NCBI GenBank assembly: GCA_964242895.1 | Contig: CAXTBN010000002.1 | Span: forward strand, 39,750-103,749 | DNA length: 64,000 bases | Direction: 5' to 3' | DNA from: JASLDZ01 sp964242895 | GTDB lineage: Bacteria; Pseudomonadota; Alphaproteobacteria; Caulobacterales; Caulobacteraceae | Shown: one piece after another, positions 36,832 to 45,294 of the stretch | Layout: every line of letters starts with the position of its first letter | How positions within the stretch are numbered: position 1 is the stretch's first letter | The notes under the pieces: generated by a model | Told to the model about the DNA's origin: nothing | What the model saw: the letters and a program-made list of their open reading frames with translations, nothing else | Databases searched by the model: none | Position numbers and translations under genes: made by a program

Positions 36832-37836
36832 TCAGCGGCTCCGGTCGACGCGTGCGGCCTGGCGGCGGACGAAGTCGGCCGTCAGGTCGGGCTGGGTCAT
36901 CAGGATCATGTGGCCGGCGTCGGGCACGACCTCCAGCTCGGCGGTCGGCAGCTGGGTCAGGAAGCCTCGGCCGTGCAGCTCGGCGTCGAGCAGGCGGTCG
37001 TGGCTGCCGTAGAGCACGCCGACGGGCGCCTTGAGCGAGGAGTACCGCTCCACCATGCCGGGCAGGTCGTCGCCCGCCGCGAGGAGGTCGCGCGAGGAGC
37101 TCTGGAAGCTGCGGGGGCGCAGGCCCAGCGCGCCGCCGCCGCGGCCGGCGAAGTCCTCGACCACAGGCTCGGGACCGAACACCGTCTCCAGCATCTTCGC
37201 GCCGCGGCGCAGGCTGAGGGGCGCGGCCAGCGTCCACGCGATCACGCCGCGCACCAGCGGAGAGCGGATCATCAGCGCGCGGAACACGGGCGAGATCGCG
37301 CCCTCCTTCACGGGCTGCGTCAGCGGCGCGATCAGCGCCAGGCCGCCCACCAGCTCGGGGTGGTCCAGCGCCAGGGCCAGGGCCACCGCCCCGCCCAGCG
37401 AATGACCCACCACCAGCGGCCGATCGAGCCCGAGCTTGCGGATCAGCCCGGCGATCACGCGCGCCTGCGCCCGCACCGACTGGCTGGCGCCGGGCGCGGC
37501 GTCCGAGCGGCCGGCGCCCGGACGGTCCACGGCGACGACGCGGTGATCGACGGCGAGGCGCTCGGTCAGGCCGTAGGTGAAGTGGCGCAACTGGCCGCCC
37601 AGGCCGTGGATCATCACCACCGCCGGACCGGACCCGACGTCGACGTAGTGCAGGCGGGCGCCGTCCACCTCTGCAAAGGCGCCCTCGGCCGGCATGGCGC
37701 GCTCGATGCGCCGGGCGGTCAGGGCGGTGAAGGCGGCGAGCGCTCCACCTGCGACGGCGACCAGCGCCGCGCCCGCGAGCACCGGGCCCACGCCCGAACG
37801 CGGCGGCGGAGGGGGCGGGGGAGCGTGGCGGGCCAT
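36832..37836 (-). CDS. Alpha/beta hydrolase with N-terminal membrane anchor
   Basis: A 334-residue hydrolase. A Pro-rich N-terminus is followed by one hydrophobic helix (about residues 18-40), probably an inner-membrane anchor. The fold then shows MIHGLGGQ (oxyanion loop), nucleophile Ser146 in GHSLGG, and the acid and His near the end (YGSHDRLL, PDAGHM). It is the first gene of the operon with the monooxygenase (2-base gap) and could hydrolyse the ester product of that enzyme. Confidence 0.88.
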   Translation of the reverse strand: MARHAPPPPPPPRSGVGPVLAGAALVAVAGGALAAFTALTARRIERAMPAEGAFAEVDGARLHYVDVGSGPAVVMIHGLGGQLRHFTYGLTERLAVDHRVVAVDRPGAGRSDAAPGASQSVRAQARVIAGLIRKLGLDRPLVVGHSLGGAVALALALDHPELVGGLALIAPLTQPVKEGAISPVFRALMIRSPLVRGVIAWTLAAPLSLRRGAKMLETVFGPEPVVEDFAGRGGGALGLRPRSFQSSSRDLLAAGDDLPGMVERYSSLKAPVGVLYGSHDRLLDAELHGRGFLTQLPTAELEVVPDAGHMILMTQPDLTADFVRRQAARVDRSR

Positions 37837-37885
37837 GGTCGCAAGCTGTGGCCCGGCGTCGCGCCGACGTCCAGCTTGGCTTCCG

Positions 37886-38641
37886 TCAGTCCTCGACGGG
37901 GTCGCGGCCGTACGGCGGGGCGGGGATGGCCTCGGCGGCCGCGCGCATGGCGGCGCTCCACTGGTCGGACAGGCCGCGCCAATAGGCGTCGTCGGCCTCG
38001 ATGCGGTGGTTCAGCTTCGGATCCAGCGCGTCCCGCTCAAGCACCAGCACGTCCAGGGGCGCGCCCACGGCCAGATTGGAGCGGATGGTCAGCTCGAAGG
38101 AGATCAGGCCCACCTTGAGCACCTCCTCCAGCGGCGTGTCGAAGGCGAGGGCGCGGTCGAGGATCGGCTTGCCGTACTTGGGCTCGCCGATCTGCAGGAA
38201 CGGCACGTCGGGCCCGCACTCGATGAAGTTGCCCACGCCGTAGATCATGAACAGGCGCATAGGTCCGCCGGCGACCTGGCCGCCCAGGAGCACGGTGGCC
38301 CCGTACTCGACGGGCGCGCCGGCCAGCATCGATTTCACGTCGTCCGTCGCCTTGTGCAGGGCGTGGCCGACGAACTGGGCGGCGCGGAACAGGGAGGTCT
38401 GGCCCTCCAGCGTCTCGATCTGGCCGGTCTCCGGGTTGAACAGGCCCTCGGCCATCAGGCTCATCGCCGACTGGGTCACGGACAGGCTGCCCGCCGTGGC
38501 GAGCGCGAAGACGTGCTCGCCGGGCTTGGAGAAGGTGGTCAGCTTGCGGAAGGTGGAGATGTTGTCGACGCCCGCGTTGGTGCGCGTGTCGGCGATCATC
38601 ACCAGCCCGTCCTGCACGAGCATGCCGCAGCAATAGGTCAT
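37886..38641 (-). CDS. Anbu (BPH) proteasome-like peptidase
   Basis: A 251-residue Ntn-hydrolase of the Anbu group, the bacterial ancestor-like proteasome beta subunit. It starts MTYCCGML, so the catalytic Thr would be residue 2, exposed when Met1 is removed. Other family segments are ADTRTNAGVDNISTFRKL and LLGGQVAGGPMRLFMIYGVG. Anbu proteins from other bacteria form open, lock-washer-like rings. The gene ends the ATP-grasp/alpha-E/transglutaminase run, its known genomic company. Its substrates are unknown. Confidence 0.94.
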   Translation of the reverse strand: MTYCCGMLVQDGLVMIADTRTNAGVDNISTFRKLTTFSKPGEHVFALATAGSLSVTQSAMSLMAEGLFNPETGQIETLEGQTSLFRAAQFVGHALHKATDDVKSMLAGAPVEYGATVLLGGQVAGGPMRLFMIYGVGNFIECGPDVPFLQIGEPKYGKPILDRALAFDTPLEEVLKVGLISFELTIRSNLAVGAPLDVLVLERDALDPKLNHRIEADDAYWRGLSDQWSAAMRAAAEAIPAPPYGRDPVED

Positions 38642-38651
38642 GGCCGGCTCC

Positions 38652-39473
38652 TCAGACGGCCGCGCGGGAGGCGTCGGCGACGGTCAGCCGCACGGTCAGC
38701 GTCTCCGCGCCGCCGCCGGACCGCGCGCCGCGCACGGGGGCGGCGGCCAGGTAGTCGGGACCGGCCGCCACGCGCACATACCGCTCGGTCGGGCAGGCGC
38801 CGTTCACCGGGTCGAAGCCGACCCAGCCGAGGCCGTCGACCCAGGCCTCCGCCCAGGCGTGCGCCGCCTCCTGCCCCGGATCGTCGCGCAGCAGGTGGCC
38901 GGACACGTAGCGCGCCGGCTGGCCGAGCCGCCGCGCCCCGGCGATGAACACGTGCGCCAGGTCCTGGCACACGCCGCGGCCGAGGGCGAAGGCCTGCGCC
39001 GCCGTGGTGCGCGCGTCGGTGGTCCCGGTCTGGAAGGCGATCCGATCGCCCACGGCCGCCATGAGCGCGTGCAGGCGGGGCAGGGGCTCTGGACCGGTGC
39101 GGGCCACGGCCGCGTCGGTGAAGTCCGCCAGGGCGGCGTCGGCCGTCGTGAGCGGCGTGGGGCGCAGGTGCACGGCGGGCGGGAAGCGTTCGGCGCCCGT
39201 CCCCAGCACGCCGGCGACGTCGTGCGTGTCCACCTCGCCGGAGACGCGCACGGTCAGCGCGCTCGCGGGCGCGCCCAGGGTGAAGGTGTGCAGCACGTTG
39301 CCGAAGGCGTCCTCGCCGCGACGCATGCGGCCCTCGGCGTCCACGTCCACGCGCCAGCGGGCGACGCGCTGGCCGGCGTGGTCGCGCGGGGTGACGCGCA
39401 GGAGCTGGATCGCCGCGCGCACGGGCGCCTCGTAGGCGTAGGCCGTCTCGTACTGGACGCGGATGCGCGTCAC
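38652..39473 (-). CDS. Transglutaminase-like protein of the Anbu operon
   Basis: A 273-residue protein with an N-terminal transglutaminase-associated beta domain (RIRVQYETAYAYEAPV, TPRDHAGQ) and a transglutaminase-like domain with the triad Cys169 (GRGVCQDLAH), His205 (AAHAWAEAW) and Asp221 (GFDPVNG). It may hydrolyse or form amide bonds on peptides. The GTG start overlaps the alpha-E stop (GTGA), and the Anbu gene follows after ten bases, so they should be made together. Confidence 0.93.
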   Translation of the reverse strand: MTRIRVQYETAYAYEAPVRAAIQLLRVTPRDHAGQRVARWRVDVDAEGRMRRGEDAFGNVLHTFTLGAPASALTVRVSGEVDTHDVAGVLGTGAERFPPAVHLRPTPLTTADAALADFTDAAVARTGPEPLPRLHALMAAVGDRIAFQTGTTDARTTAAQAFALGRGVCQDLAHVFIAGARRLGQPARYVSGHLLRDDPGQEAAHAWAEAWVDGLGWVGFDPVNGACPTERYVRVAAGPDYLAAAPVRGARSGGGAETLTVRLTVADASRAAV

Positions 39474-40411
39474 GCCAGGTACTGGTCGTGGACGGCGCGG
39501 CCCAGGCGCGTGTTGTCGGCCAGGATCTCGCCGATGAACTCGTGCAGGCCCGACTGGAACAGGTCGTCCATGCGCGAGGTCTCGAGCCGGCGCAGGATGT
39601 CCGCCGCAAGCCGCTGGCTCGGCCCCGACCGCCCGTACTGCTCCACCAGGGCGTCCAGCGCCGCGACGATCACCTCGTAGGAGGACGCCACCGAGCGCGG
39701 CAGCTCGCGGTTGAGCAGCAGCAGGTCGGCCACCAGCCACGGCTTGATCTCCTCGCGGTAGACCCAGCGATAGGCGGTGAGCGCGGAGACCTCGCGCAGG
39801 ATGGTGGTCCAGCCGAAGTAGTCGAGGGAGCCGCCCACGGGCTCCTCCTCGGGCAGCAGCAGGTGGTACTTCACGTCCAGCAGGCGCGCGGTGTTGTCGG
39901 CGCGCTCGACGGCGGTGCCGAGGCGCAGAAACCAGTAGGCGTCGTTGCGCAGCATGGTGCGCCCGGCCGAGCCGTCGAAGTTCAGCGACACGCGCTTGGT
40001 CCATTCGAGGAAGCGCGCGAACGCCTCGGCGTCCATGGTCTCGTCGAAGGCCTGCATCTCGTTCCAGGCGCCGTTGATGCCCTCCCAGGTCTCGGGCGTG
40101 AGGGCGGTGCGCACGGCGCGGCTGTTGGCGCGCGCCGTCTCCAGGCACGAGACGATCGAGGACGGGTTGTCGTAGTCGAAGGCGAGGTGGCGCTTGACGG
40201 CGGTCTCGGTGGGCTCGCCGCCGCGCGCGACGAAGGCGTCCTCCGTGTCGGAGGTGGCGAGCGCCGACACCCACTCGGCCCCGGCGTCGCCCGCGTAGCT
40301 GGCCGGGAGGGCCGAGAGCCGCACGGCGGCGTCCAGCACGCGCGCGGTGAAGTCGGCGCGCTCCACGTAGCGCGCGGCCCAGAAGATGTTGTCGGCCGTG
40401 CGGCTCAGCAT
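39470..40411 (-). CDS. Alpha-E domain protein
   Basis: A 313-residue, almost wholly helical protein of the alpha-E family (COG2307): MLSRTADNIFWAARYVERAD at the start, AYWFLRLGTAVERADNTARL near the middle and a C-terminal half with WVYREEIKPWLVADLLLLN. Its biochemical role is unknown. It always travels with the circularly permuted ATP-grasp protein encoded just upstream (10-base gap) and is thought to act with it in a peptide-ligase-like step. Confidence 0.93.
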   Translation of the reverse strand: MLSRTADNIFWAARYVERADFTARVLDAAVRLSALPASYAGDAGAEWVSALATSDTEDAFVARGGEPTETAVKRHLAFDYDNPSSIVSCLETARANSRAVRTALTPETWEGINGAWNEMQAFDETMDAEAFARFLEWTKRVSLNFDGSAGRTMLRNDAYWFLRLGTAVERADNTARLLDVKYHLLLPEEEPVGGSLDYFGWTTILREVSALTAYRWVYREEIKPWLVADLLLLNRELPRSVASSYEVIVAALDALVEQYGRSGPSQRLAADILRRLETSRMDDLFQSGLHEFIGEILADNTRLGRAVHDQYLA

Positions 40412-40421
40412 GGCGGCCGCA

Positions 40422-41906
40422 TCAGATGTCGAAGCTCTGGGTCATCCCGCCCAAGGACTGTCGCATTCCGCCCGGTCCCATGGACTGCGTCATGCCGTCG
40501 AGCACCCAGGTGTCCTTGGTGCCGCCGCCCTGGCTGGAGTTGACCACCAGCGAGCCCTCCGTCAGCGCCACGCGCGTCAGCCCGCCGGGCGTGATGCGCA
40601 CGCCCTCGGGGGAGGACAGCACGAAGGGCCGCAGGTCCACGTGGCGCGGGCCGAGCGCGCCGCCCGCGAAGGTGGGGCAGGTGGAGAGCGACAGGGTCGG
40701 CTGGGCGATGAAGCCGGCCGGATCGGCGACGAGGCGCGCGCGGAACGCCTCGATCTCCGCCGCGGTGGCGGTGGGGCCGACGATCATGCCGTAGCCGCCG
40801 GAGCCCGCCACCTCCTTGACCACCAGCTCGGGCAGCCGCTCCAGCACCAGCTTCAAGGCGTCCGGCTCGCGGCAGCGCCACGTCGGCACGTTGGGGATCA
40901 GCGCGTCGGCGCCCGTGAAGAAGCGGATCAGCTCGGGCATGTAGCTGTAGACCGCCTTGTCGTCGGCCACGCCCGTGCCCGGCGCGTTGGCGAGCGCCAC
41001 GTTGCCCGCCGCGTAGGCTCCGATCAGGCCCGCCACGCCGAGCCGCGAGTCGGGACGGAACACCAGCGGATCCAGCCAGTCGTCGTCGATGCGGCGGTAG
41101 ATCACGTCCACGCGCTGCGGGCCGTCGGTGGTGCGCATGTAGACCACCGCGTCGTCGACGAAGAGGTCGCGCCCTTCCACCAGCTCCACCCCCAGCTTGT
41201 CGGCCAGGAAGCTGTGCTCGTAGTAGGCCGAGTTGTACGGCCCGGGCGTCATGATCACGACCGTGGGCTCGCGGTCGCCCGAGTTGGGCGCGCACGCGCG
41301 AAGCGTGGAGAGCAGCGCGTCGGGGTAGGTCTCGACGGGCGCGACCCGGTGCTCGGAGAACAGGCCGGGGAACAGGCGCATCATCGCCTCCCGGTTCTCC
41401 AGCATGTAGCTGACGCCCGAGGGCGTGCGGGCGTTGTCCTCCAGCACGAACCACTGGTCCTCGCCCGTGCGCACGAGGTCCACGCCGGCGATGTGCGTGT
41501 AGACGCCGTGGGGCGGGCGGATGGCCGCAGTCTCCAGCCGGAACTGAGGGTTCTGGAGGATCAAGTCCTCCGGGATGATCCCGGCGCGGACGCACTCGCG
41601 CGGGCCGTACACGTCGGCCAGGAACAGGTTGAGCGCGTCGACGCGCTGCTTGAGACCGGCCTCAAGGCGGGTCCACTCGTCGCGGTGGATGACGCGGGGC
41701 ACGAGGTCGAAGGGGATCAGCCGCTCGGCCCCGTCCTCGTCGCCGTACACGGCGAAGGTGATGCCCAGGCGGCGGAAGAACAGCTCCGCCTGCCGGCGGC
41801 GCGTCTCCATCAGCTCGGGCGGGCTCTCCTCCAGCCAGCGGCGCAGGCGCGCGTAGGGCTCGCGCACTTCGCCCCCGCCGTGTCCGCGCATCTCGTCGAA
41901 CGCCAT
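40422..41906 (-). CDS. Circularly permuted type 2 ATP-grasp protein
   Basis: A 494-residue protein of COG2308. Typical segments: EDGAERLIPFDLVPRVI, LFLADVYGPRECVRAGIIPE, GEDQWFVLEDNARTPSGVSY and VVKEVAGSGGYGMIVGP, which holds the nucleotide-binding strand. ATP-grasp enzymes join a carboxylate to an amine, so a peptide bond on an unknown substrate is likely. The tail is a short Met/Gln/Ser/Gly repeat (GMTQSMGPGG, GMTQSFD), common in this family. It is the first gene of the Anbu operon. Confidence 0.93.
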   Translation of the reverse strand: MAFDEMRGHGGGEVREPYARLRRWLEESPPELMETRRRQAELFFRRLGITFAVYGDEDGAERLIPFDLVPRVIHRDEWTRLEAGLKQRVDALNLFLADVYGPRECVRAGIIPEDLILQNPQFRLETAAIRPPHGVYTHIAGVDLVRTGEDQWFVLEDNARTPSGVSYMLENREAMMRLFPGLFSEHRVAPVETYPDALLSTLRACAPNSGDREPTVVIMTPGPYNSAYYEHSFLADKLGVELVEGRDLFVDDAVVYMRTTDGPQRVDVIYRRIDDDWLDPLVFRPDSRLGVAGLIGAYAAGNVALANAPGTGVADDKAVYSYMPELIRFFTGADALIPNVPTWRCREPDALKLVLERLPELVVKEVAGSGGYGMIVGPTATAAEIEAFRARLVADPAGFIAQPTLSLSTCPTFAGGALGPRHVDLRPFVLSSPEGVRITPGGLTRVALTEGSLVVNSSQGGGTKDTWVLDGMTQSMGPGGMRQSLGGMTQSFDI

Positions 41907-41996
41907 CGGGAGACTAAGCGTCGCTGTGGGCGTGGGTTCCGACTCCGGCGACCCGTCGCGTGCGGCAGTTCACCGGCGCCCAAGCGGCGGGCGCCC

Positions 41997-43070
41997 TCAG
42001 GCCGCGGCGCGCCGCCCCGAGGCCTCCAGCAGCGCGGCTTCCAGCTCGGCGGCTCGGTGGGCGGCGGTGTGCTCGGCGAGCACGCGGGCGCGGAACGCGG
42101 CGGCGATCGCGTCGCGCTTCGGGGCGAGCAGGGCGAGCGTCGTCAGCACCTCGTCCGCCCCGTCGGCGAGCACGATCTCGCGGCCGGGGACGAAGAGGGC
42201 GTCGAGCCCCTCCCACCGGTCGGAGATCACGGGACAGGCGCAGGCGCCGGCCTCGAACAGGCGCACGGAGGGCGACCAGCCCGCGGCGATCATGTCGGCG
42301 CGCGTGACGTTCAGCGTCCAGCGGCTGGCGGCGTAGAAGGCGGGGTGGTCCGCGGGCCCCACATGCTCGAAGCGCGCGACGTTCGACGGCCAGGCGATGT
42401 CGGCGGGGTACTGCGGGCCGGCCACGGCGAAGCGCAGGTGCGGCGCGCGGCGGGCGGGCTCCAGCAGCAGGCGCTCCAGCGTGGGCTGGCGGTCGGGGCT
42501 GTAGGTGCCGAGGTAGCTCAGGTCCCACCGCGTCTCGCCGCCGAGGGGGCGGTAGCGGGCCTCGTCCACCGAGCAGTACAGCGCCCGGGCGGTGGGCGAG
42601 CGGAACTCGCGCTCGATGCGGGCCAGCGTCGGGCCGCCGGTGAAGGAGAGGTAGGCGGCGTAGCCGGGGATCAGATCGGGGCTGAGGTACTCGTGGTCGC
42701 CGCGCTCCAGCTTGGCCAGGGTGACGGGCGTGTCGATGTCGTAGAAGGCGACCGGCCCCCGCGCGGCGGCCTGCGCCCAGCGGCCGACGGCCACGCCGTC
42801 CGGCACGTAGGAGCCGACGATCACCGCGTCGGCCGCGGCCACCTCCGCACGGTGCGCTTCCAGGCCGGCGAGGTCGTCGTAGAACCTGAGCGCGCAGAAG
42901 TCCGGCGCGGGCAGGTCGCGGTGGTCGCCGCGGTACCAGGGCACGTCGCGCTCCAGAAAGGTCACGGCGTGGCCGCGGGCGGCGAAGGCGGCCAGCAGCG
43001 CGCGGTAGGTCGTGGCGTGCCCGTTGCCCCAGGCCGAGGATAGCGACAGGCCGAGGACGACCAGCTTCAC
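41997..43070 (-). CDS. CgeB-like glycosyltransferase (third of three)
   Basis: A 357-residue GT-B-like protein, family CgeB/Glyco_trans_1_2. N-terminal Rossmann start KLVVLGLSLSSAWGNGHATT, with SFTGGPTL and CSVDEARYRPLGG in the interdomain region. The donor-binding part is SPSVRLFEAGACACPVISDR followed by WEGLDALFVPGREIVL. It lacks transmembrane segments and probably acts at the cytoplasmic face. The start codon overlaps the preceding paralogue by four bases. The acceptor and sugar donor cannot be named from the sequence. Confidence 0.87.
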   Translation of the reverse strand: MKLVVLGLSLSSAWGNGHATTYRALLAAFAARGHAVTFLERDVPWYRGDHRDLPAPDFCALRFYDDLAGLEAHRAEVAAADAVIVGSYVPDGVAVGRWAQAAARGPVAFYDIDTPVTLAKLERGDHEYLSPDLIPGYAAYLSFTGGPTLARIEREFRSPTARALYCSVDEARYRPLGGETRWDLSYLGTYSPDRQPTLERLLLEPARRAPHLRFAVAGPQYPADIAWPSNVARFEHVGPADHPAFYAASRWTLNVTRADMIAAGWSPSVRLFEAGACACPVISDRWEGLDALFVPGREIVLADGADEVLTTLALLAPKRDAIAAAFRARVLAEHTAAHRAAELEAALLEASGRRAAA

Positions 43071-44173
43071 GCGGCCCCCCTCGCGCCGACGCTCCGCTTG
43101 CGGGCGAGCGCCTCGCGCAGGAGCGCGTCCACCTGCGCGCCGCGCTTCTCGTAGGTGTGATCGCGCAGGATGCGGCGGCGGGCGGCGTCGCCGATGACGC
43201 GGGCGCGCTCGGGCGTGAGGGCGGCGAGGTGGTCGGCCACGTCCTGCCCGTCGCGCGCCACCAGCACCTCGGCGTCCGGCTCCAGGAACTCCGGGATGCC
43301 CTCCCAGTAGTCGGTGATAAGGCAGCCGCCGGCGCCCGCCGCCTCGAACACGCGCGTGGCGGGGGAGAAGCCGATGACGGCCATGGAATCCCGCGCCACG
43401 TTGAGCACGGCGAGGGCGCTGGTGTTGAAGGCGTTGTGGTCGGCGGTGCCCACATGGCCGACGTCGCGCACATTTGGCGGCATGCCCTTGTCGCCCCAGC
43501 CGTTGCCGCCGATCAGGAAGCGGCGGTCGGGCGAGAGCTCGGCGGCGCGCAGGAAGAACTGCTCAACACGCGCCTCGCGGTCGGGCAGGCGGTTGGCCAG
43601 GAAGTTCAGGTCGGACGCGAAGCGCGGCTCGGGCGGGACGGGGTGGTGGGTCGAGGCGTCCAGCGCGTTGTACACGGGCGTGCAGGCGCGCGCGCCGAAG
43701 CCCTCGTAGCGGGTCACCACGGGCTCGCCGCCGCCGTAGGTCAGCACGGCGTCGAGGTGCGGGAGCGCCCGTCGGGTGGGGTGGTCGGGGCCGGCCTGCG
43801 CCAGCTCCTCCAGGGTGGCGGCGGCGTCCACATCCCAGAAGATCGTCAGGGCGTCGGGCGCGGTGTTCTCGATCGCGCCCGCGAGCAGCAGGTCGTCGAA
43901 CACGCCCACCCCGCTCGCCTTGACCACCACGTCTGCGGCGCGGGCCTCGGCCAGGGCGGCGCGGGCGGCCGCTTCCGTGGCCGGGTAGACCACCGAGCGG
44001 GCGTAGGGGACGTGGTCGAGGTCGCGGTGCTTCTGCCGGTCGAAGGCGTCCGGCTCGTAAAAGGTCACGTCCCAGCCGCGAGTGGCCAGCTGGCTCAGCA
44101 CGCCGCGGTAGTAGGTCGCCGCGCCGTTCCAGTACGAGCTGACCAGGCTGGAGCCGTAGAAGGCGATCTTCAC
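43067..44173 (-). CDS. CgeB-like glycosyltransferase (second of three)
   Basis: A 368-residue paralogue of its two neighbours. It starts KIAFYGSSLVSSYWNGAATY; the donor region is SPATRVFEAAGAGGCLITDY followed by WEGIPEFLEPDAEVL; it ends with a conserved HTYEKR segment that matches HTAAHR and HTCAHR in the flanking copies. The GTG start overlaps the preceding stop (GTGA). The three enzymes probably extend one glycan in sequence. It belongs to the same minus-strand run as the Gfo/Idh and epimerase genes. Confidence 0.87.
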   Translation of the reverse strand: MKIAFYGSSLVSSYWNGAATYYRGVLSQLATRGWDVTFYEPDAFDRQKHRDLDHVPYARSVVYPATEAAARAALAEARAADVVVKASGVGVFDDLLLAGAIENTAPDALTIFWDVDAAATLEELAQAGPDHPTRRALPHLDAVLTYGGGEPVVTRYEGFGARACTPVYNALDASTHHPVPPEPRFASDLNFLANRLPDREARVEQFFLRAAELSPDRRFLIGGNGWGDKGMPPNVRDVGHVGTADHNAFNTSALAVLNVARDSMAVIGFSPATRVFEAAGAGGCLITDYWEGIPEFLEPDAEVLVARDGQDVADHLAALTPERARVIGDAARRRILRDHTYEKRGAQVDALLREALARKRSVGARGAA

Positions 44174-45294
44174 TGCGCGGGCTCCAGCGTCGTCGGGGTC
44201 GCCGCGCCCAGCGTCGCCAGGACGGCCAGGAGTTCGTCGGCGCGGTGGGCGCAGGTGTGGCGGGCGAGGATGGTCTCCAGGCCGTGCTGCGCGAGCGAGG
44301 CGCGCAGGGCGGCGTCGGAGGCCAACTCGCGCAGGGCGCGCGTCATGCCTTCGCCGTCGTCGACCATCAGGAAGTCGGTCCCGACGCGGAACAGGCCCTC
44401 GCTGTCGCGCCACGGGGCCGACAGCAGCGGGATCCCGCAGGCCAGGGCCTCGAACACGCGGATGGTCGGGATGCCCGGCAGCACCGTCGTGTAGAAGCGG
44501 CGCGGCACGTGCACGGTGGCCAGCCGCTGCGCGAACACCTCCGGCGCGCGGGCGTTGGGCAGCCAGCCGCGGTAGGCGACGCCGTAGCGCTCCAGCGTCG
44601 CGAGCGCGTGCGGCGGGTAGCGGACGCCGTAGATCTCCAGCGCCAGGGCGGCGTCGCGGGCGGGGCGGAACAGGAAGCTCTCCAGCTCCGCCGAGCGCTC
44701 CTCGTCGCCCCAGTTGCCGATCCAGACCAGCCCTTCGCGCGCCGTCTCCTGCGCGGGCGGGTGGAACAGGCGCGTGTCCGCCGCCTCGTGCCAGGTCCAC
44801 ACGCGACCGCCCCATCCCCAGCGACGATACACCTCGCTCAGCGCCTCGCCGAAGGCGAGCACGCCGTCGTAGGCCGACAGGTCGAAGGCGGTGATCGCCT
44901 CGGGGTCGCTGACCGCGCGGTGGTGGGTGTCGTGGAACAGGAGGCGGAAGCGGCCGCCCGCGCGCCGCAGCCGGCCCAGGGCTGCCACCAGCGCCGGCTC
45001 GTTCCACTCGTGAACGATGACGGCGTCGGCCCCGTCCACCAGCGGCGCGAGGTCTGCAGCCGGATCGTAGACGCGTATCGCGTCCTGCAGGTCGGGGTAG
45101 GCGGCGCGCCAGGCGTCCAGCCCCGCCTCGCCGGCGTCGGCCAGCAGGTTGTCCAGGCTCCAGGAGGTCGCCGGCTCGTAGGCGGTCACGTCGTGGCCCT
45201 TCGCGCGCAGCACGCGCAGCACGCCGCGCAGGAAGTGCGCGTTGCCGTGGTTCCAGCAGCTCCGCAGCGAGTGGGTGAGGTAGACGATCCGCAT
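44170..45294 (-). CDS. CgeB-like glycosyltransferase (first of three)
   Basis: A 374-residue GT-B protein. Start RIVYLTHSLRSCWNHGNAHF; central FHDTHHRAVSDPEA and VWTWHEAADTRLFHPP; donor part GIPTIRVFEALACGIPLLSA. Compared with its two neighbours it has a longer interdomain segment (WIGNWGDEERSAELE). The ATG overlaps the stop of the GT4 gene (TGATG). It has no membrane segments. Specificity is unknown. Confidence 0.85.
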   Translation of the reverse strand: MRIVYLTHSLRSCWNHGNAHFLRGVLRVLRAKGHDVTAYEPATSWSLDNLLADAGEAGLDAWRAAYPDLQDAIRVYDPAADLAPLVDGADAVIVHEWNEPALVAALGRLRRAGGRFRLLFHDTHHRAVSDPEAITAFDLSAYDGVLAFGEALSEVYRRWGWGGRVWTWHEAADTRLFHPPAQETAREGLVWIGNWGDEERSAELESFLFRPARDAALALEIYGVRYPPHALATLERYGVAYRGWLPNARAPEVFAQRLATVHVPRRFYTTVLPGIPTIRVFEALACGIPLLSAPWRDSEGLFRVGTDFLMVDDGEGMTRALRELASDAALRASLAQHGLETILARHTCAHRADELLAVLATLGAATPTTLEPAQ

